This document shows, one piece after another, positions 1 through 7,650 of a stretch of 35,750 nucleotides of DNA (positions are counted from its first letter, which is position 1; the number at the start of each line of letters is the position of its first letter). The translations under genes were made by a program, and so were the position numbers. The DNA comes from Streptomyces lydicus (GTDB lineage: Bacteria > Actinomycetota > Actinomycetes > Streptomycetales > Streptomycetaceae), in the NCBI RefSeq assembly GCF_000717345.1, contig NZ_JNZA01000057.1, forward strand, positions 1 to 35,750, in the 5' to 3' direction. The notes beneath the pieces are model-generated. The model searched no databases. It was given only the letters and a program-made list of their open reading frames with translations, and was not told the DNA's origin.

Positions 1-310
1 AGGGAGGGCCGGGGCCGTGCGCACCACCCGGGCCGGGACGCATCACCGGGGGCCGTTGCGGAGAGGGGCCCGGCCCCGACGGAGAGGGGCCCGGCCCCGA
101 CGGAGAGGGGCCCGGCCCCGACGGCGATCCGCGGCCGGCGACAGAGATCCCGCTCCCCCGACACCGATCCGCGCCCCGCGCCCCGCGACGAGATCCCACC
201 CCGTCCCCGACGCCGATCGGCAGCCTGCGAACCCGGACCCCACCCCGTCCCCGCCGGCGATTCGTGGCCGGACCCCCGTCGTGTCAGTGTCGGATGCGAG
301 ACTTCGGCAG
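1..310. other. Left-edge region without a supported gene
   Basis: This stretch is open in the frame of the following nuclease gene, but its translation is low-complexity Arg/Pro/Gly and resembles no protein domain. It holds a 21-bp tandem repeat and GC-rich spacer. I see no convincing promoter. It probably contains the upstream region of the nuclease operon, and the window edge may cut off further promoter elements. Confidence 0.5.
60..122. repeat. Three perfect 21-bp tandem repeats
   Basis: Three identical head-to-tail 21-bp units run 60-80, 81-101 and 102-122, each containing GAGAGGGGCCCGGCCCC. The unit holds the self-complementary core GGGGCCCGGCCCC, so each copy can fold. Degenerate CGAC/GATCC-rich sequence follows. 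Copy number is likely to vary between strains. There are no spacers, so this is not a CRISPR array. Confidence 0.8.
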
Positions 311-1606
311 GTGAACGTTTCGCGTGACAGTCGACCCGCGTCGGCCGCTTCTTCGGGGGAGCTGCCGGCGCCGACAGCGAGCCCGCCGCAGGGGGCGGTC
401 CCGGCCGGCGTCAGGTCGGTCCGGCTCACGGAGCTGCGCGGGGCCGGAGTGCGGCCCCGGCCGCTGGACGCCCGGGCGCTCGCCGCGCTGGCCGCCAATC
501 CCGGTTGCCGGCGCCGCGCGCTGCTGGACGGCGCGGGTGTCGACAAGGCAGCGCTGGCCAGGGCGTTGGGGGCGCCCGCGGCGTACGGGCAGTCCCAGTT
601 CGCGATCATGAGGGGCCATGCGTTCGAGGCCCGGGTGAAGGCCGACGGCGGCACGGAACTGCTGCGGCTGCTGCACGAGCGGCTCGCCCCGGGCACCGAG
701 CCCCCCGCGCCGGACGCGGTCGCCACGCCCGATCTGTCCGCGGCCGGTCCGGAGGGCAGGGCGGCGCGTACGGCGCTGGCGCTGCGCGAGGCGACCGCGG
801 CCGGCGGCTGGGCGCTGCTCGACCATCCGATGCTGGCCGTCGAGGTGGCCGGCTCGCCGGCGTATGTGGAGCCGGACGCGGTCGTGGTGCATCCGGACGG
901 CAGCTGGACGGTCGTCGAGATCAAGTCCTTCCCGATGATCGACGGTTCGGCGGACGCCGCCAAGGTGGGCGCGGCGGCGCGCCAGGCGGCGGTGTACGTG
1001 CTGGCCCTGGAGCCGGTCGCCGGGCACGTCGGCGCGCGCACCGGCCGTACGGTGCGGGTGCGCGACCGGGCGCTGCTGGTGTGCCCGAAGGACTTCTCCA
1101 ACCTCCCGACGGCCGCCGTGGTCGACGTCCGCAAGCAGCTCGCCACGACCCGGCGGCAGCTGGCCCGGCTGACCCGGGTCGAGGAGATCGCCGCCGGTCT
1201 GCCGGCGGAGACGACGTTCGACCTGCGGCTGGCGGACGACGGGAAGACCGCGACCCGGCCGGCCGAGGAGCTGGTCGAGGCCGTCGAGGCGGTCGACGCG
1301 GCCTACGCCCCCGAGTGCCTGGCCGCCTGTGAGCTGGCCTTCCACTGCCGCACGCGGTCGCGTCAGCAGGGCGCGGTGGAGGCGCTGGGGCGCGGTGTGC
1401 GGGGCGAGTTGGGCGGGCTGCGCACGGTCGAGGAGGTGCTGGCGGCGGCCGCGGAGCCGGCGGCGCCACCCGGTGAACCGGAGGAGCCGGAGGGCCCGGA
1501 CGATCCGGCCGTGCTCGCGCTGCGCCGGGCCGCCGCACTGCGCGCCGAGGCGCTGGCCGGCGCCGCCGTACCGCCACCGCGGACCGAGGAGCCCGGATGT
1601 CACTGA
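311..1606 (+). CDS. PD-(D/E)XK nuclease with Cas4/AddB-type Fe-S cysteine signature
   Basis: A predicted single-strand DNA exonuclease of the RecB/Cas4/Dna2 class, about 431 aa. The motifs occur in the family order: an early Cys (C66), RGHAFE (101-106), an acidic residue before the active strand (EPD, D189), E-I-K (E203, K205) and QxxxY (Q225-Y229). The late cysteine cluster C336-x3-C340-x5-C346 completes the set. One N-terminal plus three C-terminal cysteines is the arrangement that holds a 4Fe-4S cluster in AddB, Dna2 and Cas4. GTG at 311 is the last plausible start before conserved sequence; GTGs at 281 and 287 are alternatives, and none has a strong ribosome-binding site. The gene overlaps the next by 10 bp, which suggests translational coupling. 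Fold and motif assignment are confident. The biological role (repair or defence) is inference. Confidence 0.8.
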   Translation: MNVSRDSRPASAASSGELPAPTASPPQGAVPAGVRSVRLTELRGAGVRPRPLDARALAALAANPGCRRRALLDGAGVDKAALARALGAPAAYGQSQFAIMRGHAFEARVKADGGTELLRLLHERLAPGTEPPAPDAVATPDLSAAGPEGRAARTALALREATAAGGWALLDHPMLAVEVAGSPAYVEPDAVVVHPDGSWTVVEIKSFPMIDGSADAAKVGAAARQAAVYVLALEPVAGHVGARTGRTVRVRDRALLVCPKDFSNLPTAAVVDVRKQLATTRRQLARLTRVEEIAAGLPAETTFDLRLADDGKTATRPAEELVEAVEAVDAAYAPECLAACELAFHCRTRSRQQGAVEALGRGVRGELGGLRTVEEVLAAAAEPAAPPGEPEEPEGPDDPAVLALRRAAALRAEALAGAAVPPPRTEEPGCH

Positions 1607-3147
1607 TCGAGTCGCTGGCCAGGATGGAGGCGGTGGCGGCGGGCCGCGCCCGTCCGCGGTGCACGGTCCGGCACCGCCACCTGTCCGAACGCCCCCTGGT
1701 GCTGGTCCTGTTGACGACGGCCGGTGAGGCCGGCGCCCCTCTGGGCGCGCTGGTCGGCACGGACCGGGAGAAGCCCGTGCTGCTGGCCGTCCCGCAGCCG
1801 CGCGACCGGGACCTGCGGTTCGCGTTCCTCGCCGAGCTGGCCGAGACGATGCTGCCGTACGTGGACGGCTTCGCGGACGACGTCGAGTGGGAGGAGCGCA
1901 AGGAGACCGACCCGGAGACCGGCAAGAAGGTCCCGGTGCAGGTCGAACTGTGCGCGGACGCCCCGCAGGTGATCGTGCCGAGCGCCGGTGGCATCGAGTT
2001 CGTGCGGCTGCTGGGCCGCTCGATGCGGTTCCGGCGGACGGCCGAGCAGGAGCCGGAAACGCCGTACCCCGCCCCGCCGCACGTCCCGCTGCTGGGCCGC
2101 TGGCTGACGCACTTCGGCGAGCGCGCCCGGGTTCCCGGCGCCGGCCTCCTGGTGTCCATGACGGGCCTGCTGACCCGCCATTGGGCGACCGGGCAGAGCG
2201 CGCTGGAGGACCAGCACCTGGGCGCCCTGCTCGCCTGGATCGACCCGCCGGCGGGCCTGTCGGGCCAGGAGGCGGCCGAGCGCGCCGAGTCGGCGCGGGA
2301 CGCGGACGGGCAGCTGCGGTGCCCGCCGGCCGGCCCGGCCACCGACCCGGCGTTCGACAACCGGCTGCTCGCACCGGCGATGGCCCGTTACGACGCCGGG
2401 CTGCCGGGCGCCGAGGAGGAGTTCCGGGCCTTGGTCGAGGGGCAGTTGCGGCCGACCTGGGACGCGGTGTGGCGGGGCGTCGACCTGCTGCGGACGCTGC
2501 CGGAGGGCGCCCGGGTCGCCGACCGCTGGAAGCGCGACCGCTGGTCGTACACCGCGCACCGCGACCGGGTGCGCGCCGGGGAGCCGCCGCAGCCCAAGCG
2601 GGACGACGCGGTCACCGCCGCCCAGAAGCTGTCCGCGCGGGAGACCGCACAGGCCCAACTGGACGCCCAGGAAGCCCTGGACGACCCGCTGGTGATGGCG
2701 GGCCGCAGGCTGGCCGGCGAGGCATTCCGGGGCACCGTCACCGGCGTCGAGATGGCGATGTCGGAGGGCAAGCGCCCCATGCCGCGCCCGCTGGTCACGC
2801 TCCGCACGGACGACCGCCCCCACCTGTCGCAGGGCGCCAGGCTGCACCGCCCGCTGGCCGACGGCCGTACCCAGTCCGCCGAGTTCGTGGCTTACGCGGA
2901 CGGGGATCCGGGCATGCCGGTGGTGCGGCTGACGGGCGGGATGGGGCGCGGCAGGACGCCGGAGGCCGGTTCGGTGCCGGAGCCGGGCGAGGCGGTGTGC
3001 TGGACGCTGTTCGAGCACTCCCCGCGCGGCGGCCCGGAGCTGCCGGCCCCGGAGGACACGCCCTGGACGCACGGCGGCCCGCCGCCCGGCGCCGGGGACG
3101 CGCCGCCCGAGACCCCCGACCCCGTGACCGCGGAGGACTTCCTGTGA
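1597..3147 (+). CDS. Unknown 516-aa partner of the nuclease and helicase
   Basis: I do not recognise a named family. The 516-aa protein is acidic, has no signal peptide or membrane segment, and ends in a Pro/Gly-rich tail (about 480-516). Residues about 378-475 look beta-rich, starting with RGTVTGVE and followed by alternating valine, leucine and glycine. This could be an OB- or beta-barrel-like domain comparable to the barrel inserted in Upf1/Dna2-type helicases, but that is an inference from composition. The middle region (about 270-365) is helical and charged. It starts inside the nuclease gene and ends 40 bp before the helicase gene. This position between the two suggests it bridges them as a complex subunit or a DNA-binding part. 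Confidence 0.7.
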   Translation: MSLIESLARMEAVAAGRARPRCTVRHRHLSERPLVLVLLTTAGEAGAPLGALVGTDREKPVLLAVPQPRDRDLRFAFLAELAETMLPYVDGFADDVEWEERKETDPETGKKVPVQVELCADAPQVIVPSAGGIEFVRLLGRSMRFRRTAEQEPETPYPAPPHVPLLGRWLTHFGERARVPGAGLLVSMTGLLTRHWATGQSALEDQHLGALLAWIDPPAGLSGQEAAERAESARDADGQLRCPPAGPATDPAFDNRLLAPAMARYDAGLPGAEEEFRALVEGQLRPTWDAVWRGVDLLRTLPEGARVADRWKRDRWSYTAHRDRVRAGEPPQPKRDDAVTAAQKLSARETAQAQLDAQEALDDPLVMAGRRLAGEAFRGTVTGVEMAMSEGKRPMPRPLVTLRTDDRPHLSQGARLHRPLADGRTQSAEFVAYADGDPGMPVVRLTGGMGRGRTPEAGSVPEPGEAVCWTLFEHSPRGGPELPAPEDTPWTHGGPPPGAGDAPPETPDPVTAEDFL

Positions 3148-3187
3148 CCCCCGCCCGCCCCTCGACGAGCCCGGAGCGCACCGCGGT

Positions 3188-4555
3188 ATGACGGCCATCC
3201 AGGACCCGTACGCCACCGGCCCCCGGGCCGCCTTCGACCCCGCCGCGGCGGCCACCGCGGCCACCGACGCGATCCTGCACGACACGCTGCACGGCACCCG
3301 GCGCGGCGTGGTCGTCGACTCCCCGCCCGGGGCCGGCAAGTCGACGCTGGTGGTGCGCGCGGCCCGGGAACTCGCCGCCGCCGGACGCCCGTTGATGGTG
3401 GTGGCGCAGACCAACGCACAGGTCGACGACCTCGTGCTGCGGCTCGCCGGGAAGGACCCCGAGCTGCCGGTCGGCCGGCTGCACAGCAGCGAGCCGGGCG
3501 CCTTCGACCCGGCGCTGGCGGAGCTGCCGTCGGTGCGTACGTCCGCGAAGGCCGCCGATCTGGCCGGGATGGACATCGTCGTCGCGACGGCCGCGAAGTG
3601 GGCCTACACCAAGGTCGAGGAGCCCTGGCGGCACGCCATCGTGGACGAGGCGTACCAGATGCGGTCGGACGCGCTGCTCAGCGTGGCCGGGCTCTTCGAA
3701 CGGGCGCTGTTCGTCGGCGACCCGGGCCAGCTGGACCCCTTCAGCGTGGTCGGCGCCGAGCAGTGGGCCGGTCTGGCCTACGACCCGTCGTCCAGCGCGG
3801 TCGCCACCCTCCTGGCGCACAACCCCGACCTCCCGCAGCACCGCCTGCCCGTGTCGTGGCGGCTGCCCGCCTCCGCCGCGCCGCTCGTCTCCGGCGCGTT
3901 CTACCCGTACACGCCGTTCCGCAGCGGCACCGGGCACGGGGACCGGCGGCTGGCGTTCGGCGTGCCGGGAGACGGCTCGGGGGTGGACCGGGTGCTGGAC
4001 GAGGCCGCGGAGTCCGGCTGGGGGCTGCTGGAGCTGCCCGCCCGGCACACCCCGCGGACGGATCCGGAGGCGGTGGGCGCGGTGGCGCTGGTGGTGCGGC
4101 GGCTGCTGGACCGCGGCGGCGCGGCGACCAGCGAGCAGTCGCCGGAGCCCGCGCCCCTCACGGCGGACCGGATCGCGGTCGGCACTGCCCACCGCGACCA
4201 GGCCGCGGCCGTCCGCACCGCGCTGGCGGGCCTGGGGGTGCGGGACGTCACGGTGGACACCGCCAACCGCCTTCAGGGCCGCGAATTCGATGTGACGGTC
4301 GTCCTCCACCCGCTGTCCGGCCGGCCCGACGCCACCGCCTTCCACCTGGAGACCGGCCGGCTGTGCGTGCTGGCCTCCCGCCACCGCCACGCCTGCATCG
4401 TGGTCTGCCGCGCCGGTGTCACCGACCTGCTGGACGAGCACCCGTCGACCGAGCCGGTACGGCTGGGCGTCACGGTCAAGTTCCCGGACGGCTGGGAGGC
4501 ACACCACGCGGTCCTGGCGCACCTGGAGGAACACCGCGTGCGGTGGCGGCCCTAG
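3188..4555 (+). CDS. Superfamily 1 (Upf1/Dna2-like) helicase ATPase
   Basis: A 455-aa ATP-dependent helicase core with every SF1 motif visible. Walker A is DSPPGAGKST (44-53, K51). Motif Ia is VVAQTNAQVDD (71-81). Motif II is VDEAYQM (D153, E154), motif III is VGDPGQLDPF (176-185), and motif IV is SWRLP around 223-227. Motif V is DTANRLQGREFD (357-368), and motif VI is VLASRHRHACIVV (394-406). DEAY and the LQGREFD form point to the SF1B Upf1/Dna2 branch rather than UvrD. It is shorter than full Upf1-type helicases and lacks an obvious 1B barrel or extra N-terminal domain. The neighbouring 516-aa protein might supply that part. The ATG at 3188 follows a GGAGCG motif. In-line order with the Fe-S nuclease supports joint action on DNA ends or forks. 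Confidence 0.85.
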   Translation: MTAIQDPYATGPRAAFDPAAAATAATDAILHDTLHGTRRGVVVDSPPGAGKSTLVVRAARELAAAGRPLMVVAQTNAQVDDLVLRLAGKDPELPVGRLHSSEPGAFDPALAELPSVRTSAKAADLAGMDIVVATAAKWAYTKVEEPWRHAIVDEAYQMRSDALLSVAGLFERALFVGDPGQLDPFSVVGAEQWAGLAYDPSSSAVATLLAHNPDLPQHRLPVSWRLPASAAPLVSGAFYPYTPFRSGTGHGDRRLAFGVPGDGSGVDRVLDEAAESGWGLLELPARHTPRTDPEAVGAVALVVRRLLDRGGAATSEQSPEPAPLTADRIAVGTAHRDQAAAVRTALAGLGVRDVTVDTANRLQGREFDVTVVLHPLSGRPDATAFHLETGRLCVLASRHRHACIVVCRAGVTDLLDEHPSTEPVRLGVTVKFPDGWEAHHAVLAHLEEHRVRWRP

Positions 4556-4668
4556 GGGCGCCGGGCGTCCGGTGGGGACGGAGCGACCGGAGCGTGCGCC
4601 CGACCCCTGAGGGCCCCCTTGCGCGCAGCGGGACAATGGAATGCGGCACACGATCTGGAGGTACGTAC

Positions 4669-5052
4669 ATGTCCGAGCCGCGACCGGCTCCCGACCCACG
4701 CGGTGCGGCGCCCCGCCCCCGGCGTATGAAGCCCGCGCAGCTGCTCTTCGAGCCGCCCGAGGCCGTTGCCGACCCCGAGCACTTCTTCGACCTGGAGTCG
4801 ATAGAGGACCCGCGCGAGCTGCTCAGCCGGGCCACGGAGCTGACGCTGGCCTTCCGCGCCGCCGCCGACCGCGCGACGGAGTTCCAGGCGCTGGCCGCCG
4901 CCCAGCTGGCCGACCCCAGCCGATTCGACCGGCTGCCGCTCGCCGTGCTCGCCGAGCAGGCGGAGTGGACCGAGGACTACGCGCAGAAGATGGTCGAGTT
5001 CGGCCGCAGCCTGCTGCGGAGCGGCAGCAGCCCACTGGGCGACATGGACTGA
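4669..5052 (+). CDS. Small helical protein of unknown function
   Basis: A 127-aa soluble protein of no family I recognise. The first 20 residues are Pro/Arg-rich and likely disordered. Residues 25-50 are acidic, and about 50-120 should form helices rich in Ala, Glu and Leu (ATELTLAFRAAADRATEFQA), which suggests a helical bundle or dimer. A strong GGAGGT ribosome-binding site sits just upstream of the ATG. The gene starts 113 bp after the helicase gene and is followed by a strong hairpin. It may be the last gene of the helicase-nuclease operon or an independent unit. Confidence 0.65.
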   Translation: MSEPRPAPDPRGAAPRPRRMKPAQLLFEPPEAVADPEHFFDLESIEDPRELLSRATELTLAFRAAADRATEFQALAAAQLADPSRFDRLPLAVLAEQAEWTEDYAQKMVEFGRSLLRSGSSPLGDMD

Positions 5053-5116
5053 GCACCCCGCCCCGACCCCCGACCCCACCTTTCACATTCCTCCCATCGA
5101 CCTCACACGCCTTGTT

Positions 5117-5145
5117 GCGGCTCATGGGCCACGACCATGAGCCGC
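5117..5145 (+). terminator. Hairpin after the 127-aa gene
   Basis: A perfect 11-bp inverted repeat (GCGGCTCATGG / CCATGAGCCGC) with a 7-nt loop lies 65 bp after the stop codon. It has no clear T-run, as is common for Streptomyces terminators. Confidence 0.6.
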
Positions 5146-5247
5146 TGGCATATGCGAGGCGGGCAAGATACCGGGCCCCGCGACCCGCTGTCCCGGTTTC
5201 CGGCAATGAGCCAAGTCGGTACGTGTCGTATCGGTAGACCTGTCCCC

Positions 5248-5922
5248 ATGAGCGACTGGCTGCCCGAGACCCCCCGGACCCCGGACTTTCCCACCACGTC
5301 CTACGTCACCCTCGCGGGCGCCGACTGGCTCGCCTCGGCCGCGCCCCGTCCGGACGAACTGCACGCGCTCTGGGCCCTGCGGCCGGCCGCGCCGAGCGTG
5401 CTGCCCTGCGGCACGGCGTTCGACGTGATCAACGTTCCGGCGCTCTTCGGGCGGCGGATGGTGGATCGGCTGTGGTCCGACGGCCCCGGCTCGGGCCCGG
5501 TGGCGGCACACCGCGGGCGGCTGCTGCTGTTCGCCGCCCCGGGCACCGCCCAGCGGCTGCCGGCGCTGCTCGTCTGGGAGGAGTGGGCCGCGGCCGTCCC
5601 GCCGCTGCTGTACCACGGCACCGGCGACGCGGTGACCGTTCCGCCGCTGCACCCCCACCCGGGGACCGGCACCGCCGGCGCCCGGCCCGCGTACACCGAC
5701 ACCCCGTCCGCGTACGGCGCCCCGGACGCCCCGTCCGGCGACCCGGCCGACCTCGCGTCGCCCAGTACCTCCCGCTGGCTGGTCGCGCCGGACGTCCGCA
5801 AGCCCTGGCTGCCGGGGCCCGACGTACTGCTGTGGGCCTGTGTCCGGGCGGCCCGCCCGGTGGCCGGGGTGAAGCGGGAAGCCGCAGCTCAGCCCCCGGT
5901 TTCGGCGCTGGCGCAGGGCTGA
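5248..5922 (+). CDS. Prim-Pol-like (bifunctional DNA primase/polymerase N-terminal) protein
   Basis: A 224-aa protein resembling the short Streptomyces proteins annotated as bifunctional DNA primase/polymerase N-terminal domain. Recognisable segments are AFDVINVPALFGRRMVDRLW, PVAAHRGRLLLFAAPGTA, and the C-terminal RWLVAPDVRKPWLPGPDVLLWA. The usual acidic metal-binding pair of active Prim-Pol enzymes is not evident, and no helicase domain follows, so it may be non-catalytic. About 55 residues in the middle (after VTVPPLHPHP) are a low-complexity Pro/Gly/Ala linker. The ATG at 5248 is chosen because sequence before it is not protein-like. It lies directly upstream of a tRNA-Lys. Family call moderate, function uncertain. 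Confidence 0.6.
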   Translation: MSDWLPETPRTPDFPTTSYVTLAGADWLASAAPRPDELHALWALRPAAPSVLPCGTAFDVINVPALFGRRMVDRLWSDGPGSGPVAAHRGRLLLFAAPGTAQRLPALLVWEEWAAAVPPLLYHGTGDAVTVPPLHPHPGTGTAGARPAYTDTPSAYGAPDAPSGDPADLASPSTSRWLVAPDVRKPWLPGPDVLLWACVRAARPVAGVKREAAAQPPVSALAQG

Positions 5923-5935
5923 GACAAACCGATTT

Positions 5936-5963
5936 TTGCCCTCCCCGATCAGGATGCTAATGT
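5936..5963 (+). promoter_or_regulatory. Promoter of the first tRNA-Lys gene
   Basis: TTGCCC (5936-5941), a 16-bp spacer and TAATGT (5958-5963) lie just ahead of the tRNA. The -10 and following bases TAATGTTTTCC recur exactly in front of the third tRNA-Lys copy. Confidence 0.55.
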
Positions 5964-5978
5964 TTTCCCCGTCAGCAG

Positions 5979-6052
5979 GCGCCGCTAGCTCAGTTGGTTA
6001 GAGCAGCTGACTCTTAATCAGCGGGTCCGGGGTTCGAGTCCCTGGCGGCGCA
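5979..6052 (+). tRNA. tRNA-Lys (anticodon CTT), copy 1
   Basis: A 74-nt cloverleaf. The acceptor arms are GCGCCGC and GCGGCGC, and discriminator A is at 6052. D-arm GCTC..GAGC, anticodon loop CTCTTAA with CTT at 6013-6015, and T-arm GGTTCGAGTCC are all present. The 3' CCA is not encoded. It is identical in sequence to the copies at 23031 and 28250. Confidence 0.97.
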
Positions 6053-6060
6053 CAGACAGT

Positions 6061-6090
6061 CGAAGGCCCCCACTCCGGTGGGGGCCTTCG
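6061..6090. terminator. Bidirectional terminator after tRNA-Lys copy 1
   Basis: A perfect 13-bp stem (CGAAGGCCCCCAC / GTGGGGGCCTTCG) with a TCCG loop lies between the tRNA and the convergent protease gene. It can serve both strands. Confidence 0.8.
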
Positions 6091-6098
6091 TCGTGTCG

Positions 6099-7343
6099 TC
6101 AGCCGCGGCCGACCTTGACCGCCCAGTCGCCGTCGCTCGACCGGCCCGCGACCTGGATGCGTACGCCGTCCTTCGCGTCGTCCATGCTCTCCCCGACGCC
6201 CAGGGGCGCGTCCGCGAGCGGCGGATAGACGGAGGTGCCCCAGCAGGCGGACGTGTCGGGGTGCCCGTCGAGGACGTGCACGGGCCCCGAGCCGGAGGGG
6301 GTGTCGCTCTGCACGCGGTAGACCAGGACCCCCTCGGTGCACAGCGCGCGGTCGTTGCCGAGGGCCGCGCGGGCCTCGATGGCCAGCGCGCTGTCCGGGC
6401 CGGTCCGGACCACCAGGAGGCGGGGCCGGCGCTGGCTGCGGGGCTCCTTGGGGGCACCCAGGGTCCGGAGGGTGTGCAGGGTGGGGTCGGTCAGATCGAC
6501 GCAGTCAACCTGGTTGTCGGCGATCCAGCCGAGCTTCCACTTGTGCCAGGCGAAGGGGTCGGGCGCCAGTCCGAACTGGCTCCCCATGAGGTCCCAGTCA
6601 CCCACATGAACGTCCCAGTCACCCTTGCGCCCCTGTGGGCGGTGGTAGAGATCGGGCAGGTCGAAGACGTGTCCGGTTTCGTGGGCGAGGACATTGCGGT
6701 CCGGCGGACTCTGCTCGAAGACGGTGACGAACCGGCGCAGGTCGCGGTCATCGGCGTGCATCGGCTGATCGAGATTGACCACTTTGGTGGCGTCCGCATC
6801 CACGCCCGGAGCATCCGGATCGGCGACGAAATAGACCATGTCGTAGCGGCTGAAGTCCACCGACGGATCCGCCGCGGCGACCGCGTCCCGCAGGTAGTCC
6901 GCCCGCCGCGTGGAGTCCCAGTCGCGCCGTATCCCGTACGCGACCGACGTGCGCGGCATCTTCACCCAGGAGCGGTGCACGTGCGGGCGAAGCCGGAACC
7001 TGCCGTACGAGGCGCGTGCGAAGAACGTCGAGGTGGCGGGGAAGTAGTCGCGGGAGAGCTCCTGCGGGGAGGCGGCCGGGCGGGAGTCCCGGAAGGACAG
7101 GTAGATCATGACCGCGTCGAGCGGGCGGTCCGGCCGGGTGTAGGCGCCGTTCCAGCTGTCGAGGCCCTCGGAGTGGTGGGCGTCGGTGCGGCCCAGCGCA
7201 CAGGAGAGGGCGGCCTCGGAGGCGGTGGCGGGGCCGGCGACGATGGACGTCGCGACGAGCGCGCTCAGGGACGTGATGACGGCCGCGACGCGCCGCATGC
7301 GGCGGCGGTGGTCCACCCCGTCGACGGTCCGGGAGCGCGGCAC
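6099..7343 (-). CDS. Secreted M6-type zinc metalloprotease
   Basis: A predicted secreted endopeptidase of the immune-inhibitor-A (M6) type, 414 aa. The zinc site is HETGHVFDLPDLY (H221, E222, H225, D231), the M6 form of HExxH with a downstream Asp. A Met-turn-like DWDLMGS follows (M253). The N-terminus has an Arg-rich region, a hydrophobic stretch and an ATASEA cleavage site, so it should be exported. The GTG start at 7343 is chosen because GGAGG sits 5 nt upstream; an in-frame ATG at 7376 lacks a good ribosome-binding site. It is shorter than classic InhA proteases and seems to lack a long C-terminal domain. It converges on tRNA-Lys copy 1 and diverges from cdgA. Confidence 0.85.
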   Translation of the reverse strand: MPRSRTVDGVDHRRRMRRVAAVITSLSALVATSIVAGPATASEAALSCALGRTDAHHSEGLDSWNGAYTRPDRPLDAVMIYLSFRDSRPAASPQELSRDYFPATSTFFARASYGRFRLRPHVHRSWVKMPRTSVAYGIRRDWDSTRRADYLRDAVAAADPSVDFSRYDMVYFVADPDAPGVDADATKVVNLDQPMHADDRDLRRFVTVFEQSPPDRNVLAHETGHVFDLPDLYHRPQGRKGDWDVHVGDWDLMGSQFGLAPDPFAWHKWKLGWIADNQVDCVDLTDPTLHTLRTLGAPKEPRSQRRPRLLVVRTGPDSALAIEARAALGNDRALCTEGVLVYRVQSDTPSGSGPVHVLDGHPDTSACWGTSVYPPLADAPLGVGESMDDAKDGVRIQVAGRSSDGDWAVKVGRG

Positions 7344-7650
7344 ACATACCTCCAGGGACGGATTCGGAGACCTCATCTACCCTGTGGCGATTTAATGCTA
7401 TTCGTCCTGTTTCGAAGGCCCAGACGAGTGACCGGCGCGTCTTGGCCGCGCCGTAACGGAAAGTCACAAACGACCAAGGGGGCAATCGGTACGAACAGAG
7501 TCGGGCAGAAATGGCTGAAGTTCCGTCATGCGTGCCGACGATCACGGCTGCGTCGCTGGATCGGCCGTCGTGCCAGCCTCTATGATCGCCACACTTTCCA
7601 GCGCGAGAAGCACCCTCCATCACGAGACCAGCGCCATGCGGGAGCGAGCA
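7344..7650. other. Divergent control region of the protease and cdgA genes
   Basis: About 300 bp between two divergent genes, with AT-richer patches (TTTAATGCTATTCG near 7391) that could hold promoters. It contains the candidate BldD box described separately. In-frame ATGs at 7528, 7582 and 7636 could extend cdgA into this region, but they lack good ribosome-binding sites. Confidence 0.5.
7453..7467 (+). promoter_or_regulatory. Candidate BldD binding site upstream of cdgA
   Basis: GTAACGGAAAGTCAC carries the two BldD half-sites TnAC and GTnA with the correct 5-bp gap. cdgA is a known BldD target in S. coelicolor (established knowledge). BldD with bound c-di-GMP represses development genes, so this site would close a feedback loop. 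The centre does not match the preferred C(A/T)G, so the site may be weak. Confidence 0.45.

Noticed and set aside
60..122. CRISPR-like array
   Set aside because: Units are directly adjacent with no spacers, and no cas genes are nearby. The Cas4-like nuclease belongs to a helicase operon, not a CRISPR locus.
284..4699. Long antisense ORFs over the helicase-nuclease genes
   Set aside because: They are a product of high GC. Their translations are Arg/Pro/Ala/Gly-rich with no motifs, while the plus-strand frames carry clear catalytic motifs.
5998..6457. Minus-strand ORFs ending in ARDSNPGPAD or TRTPDPLIKSQLL over the tRNA-Lys genes (also at 28269-28530)
   Set aside because: These are translations of the antisense strand of the tRNA, a common mis-annotation. 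The tRNA cloverleaf explains the sequence.
7428..7443. GTGACCGGCGCGTCTT as a second BldD site before cdgA
   Set aside because: The spacing is 6 instead of 5 and the second half-site is poor; the site at 7453 fits better.
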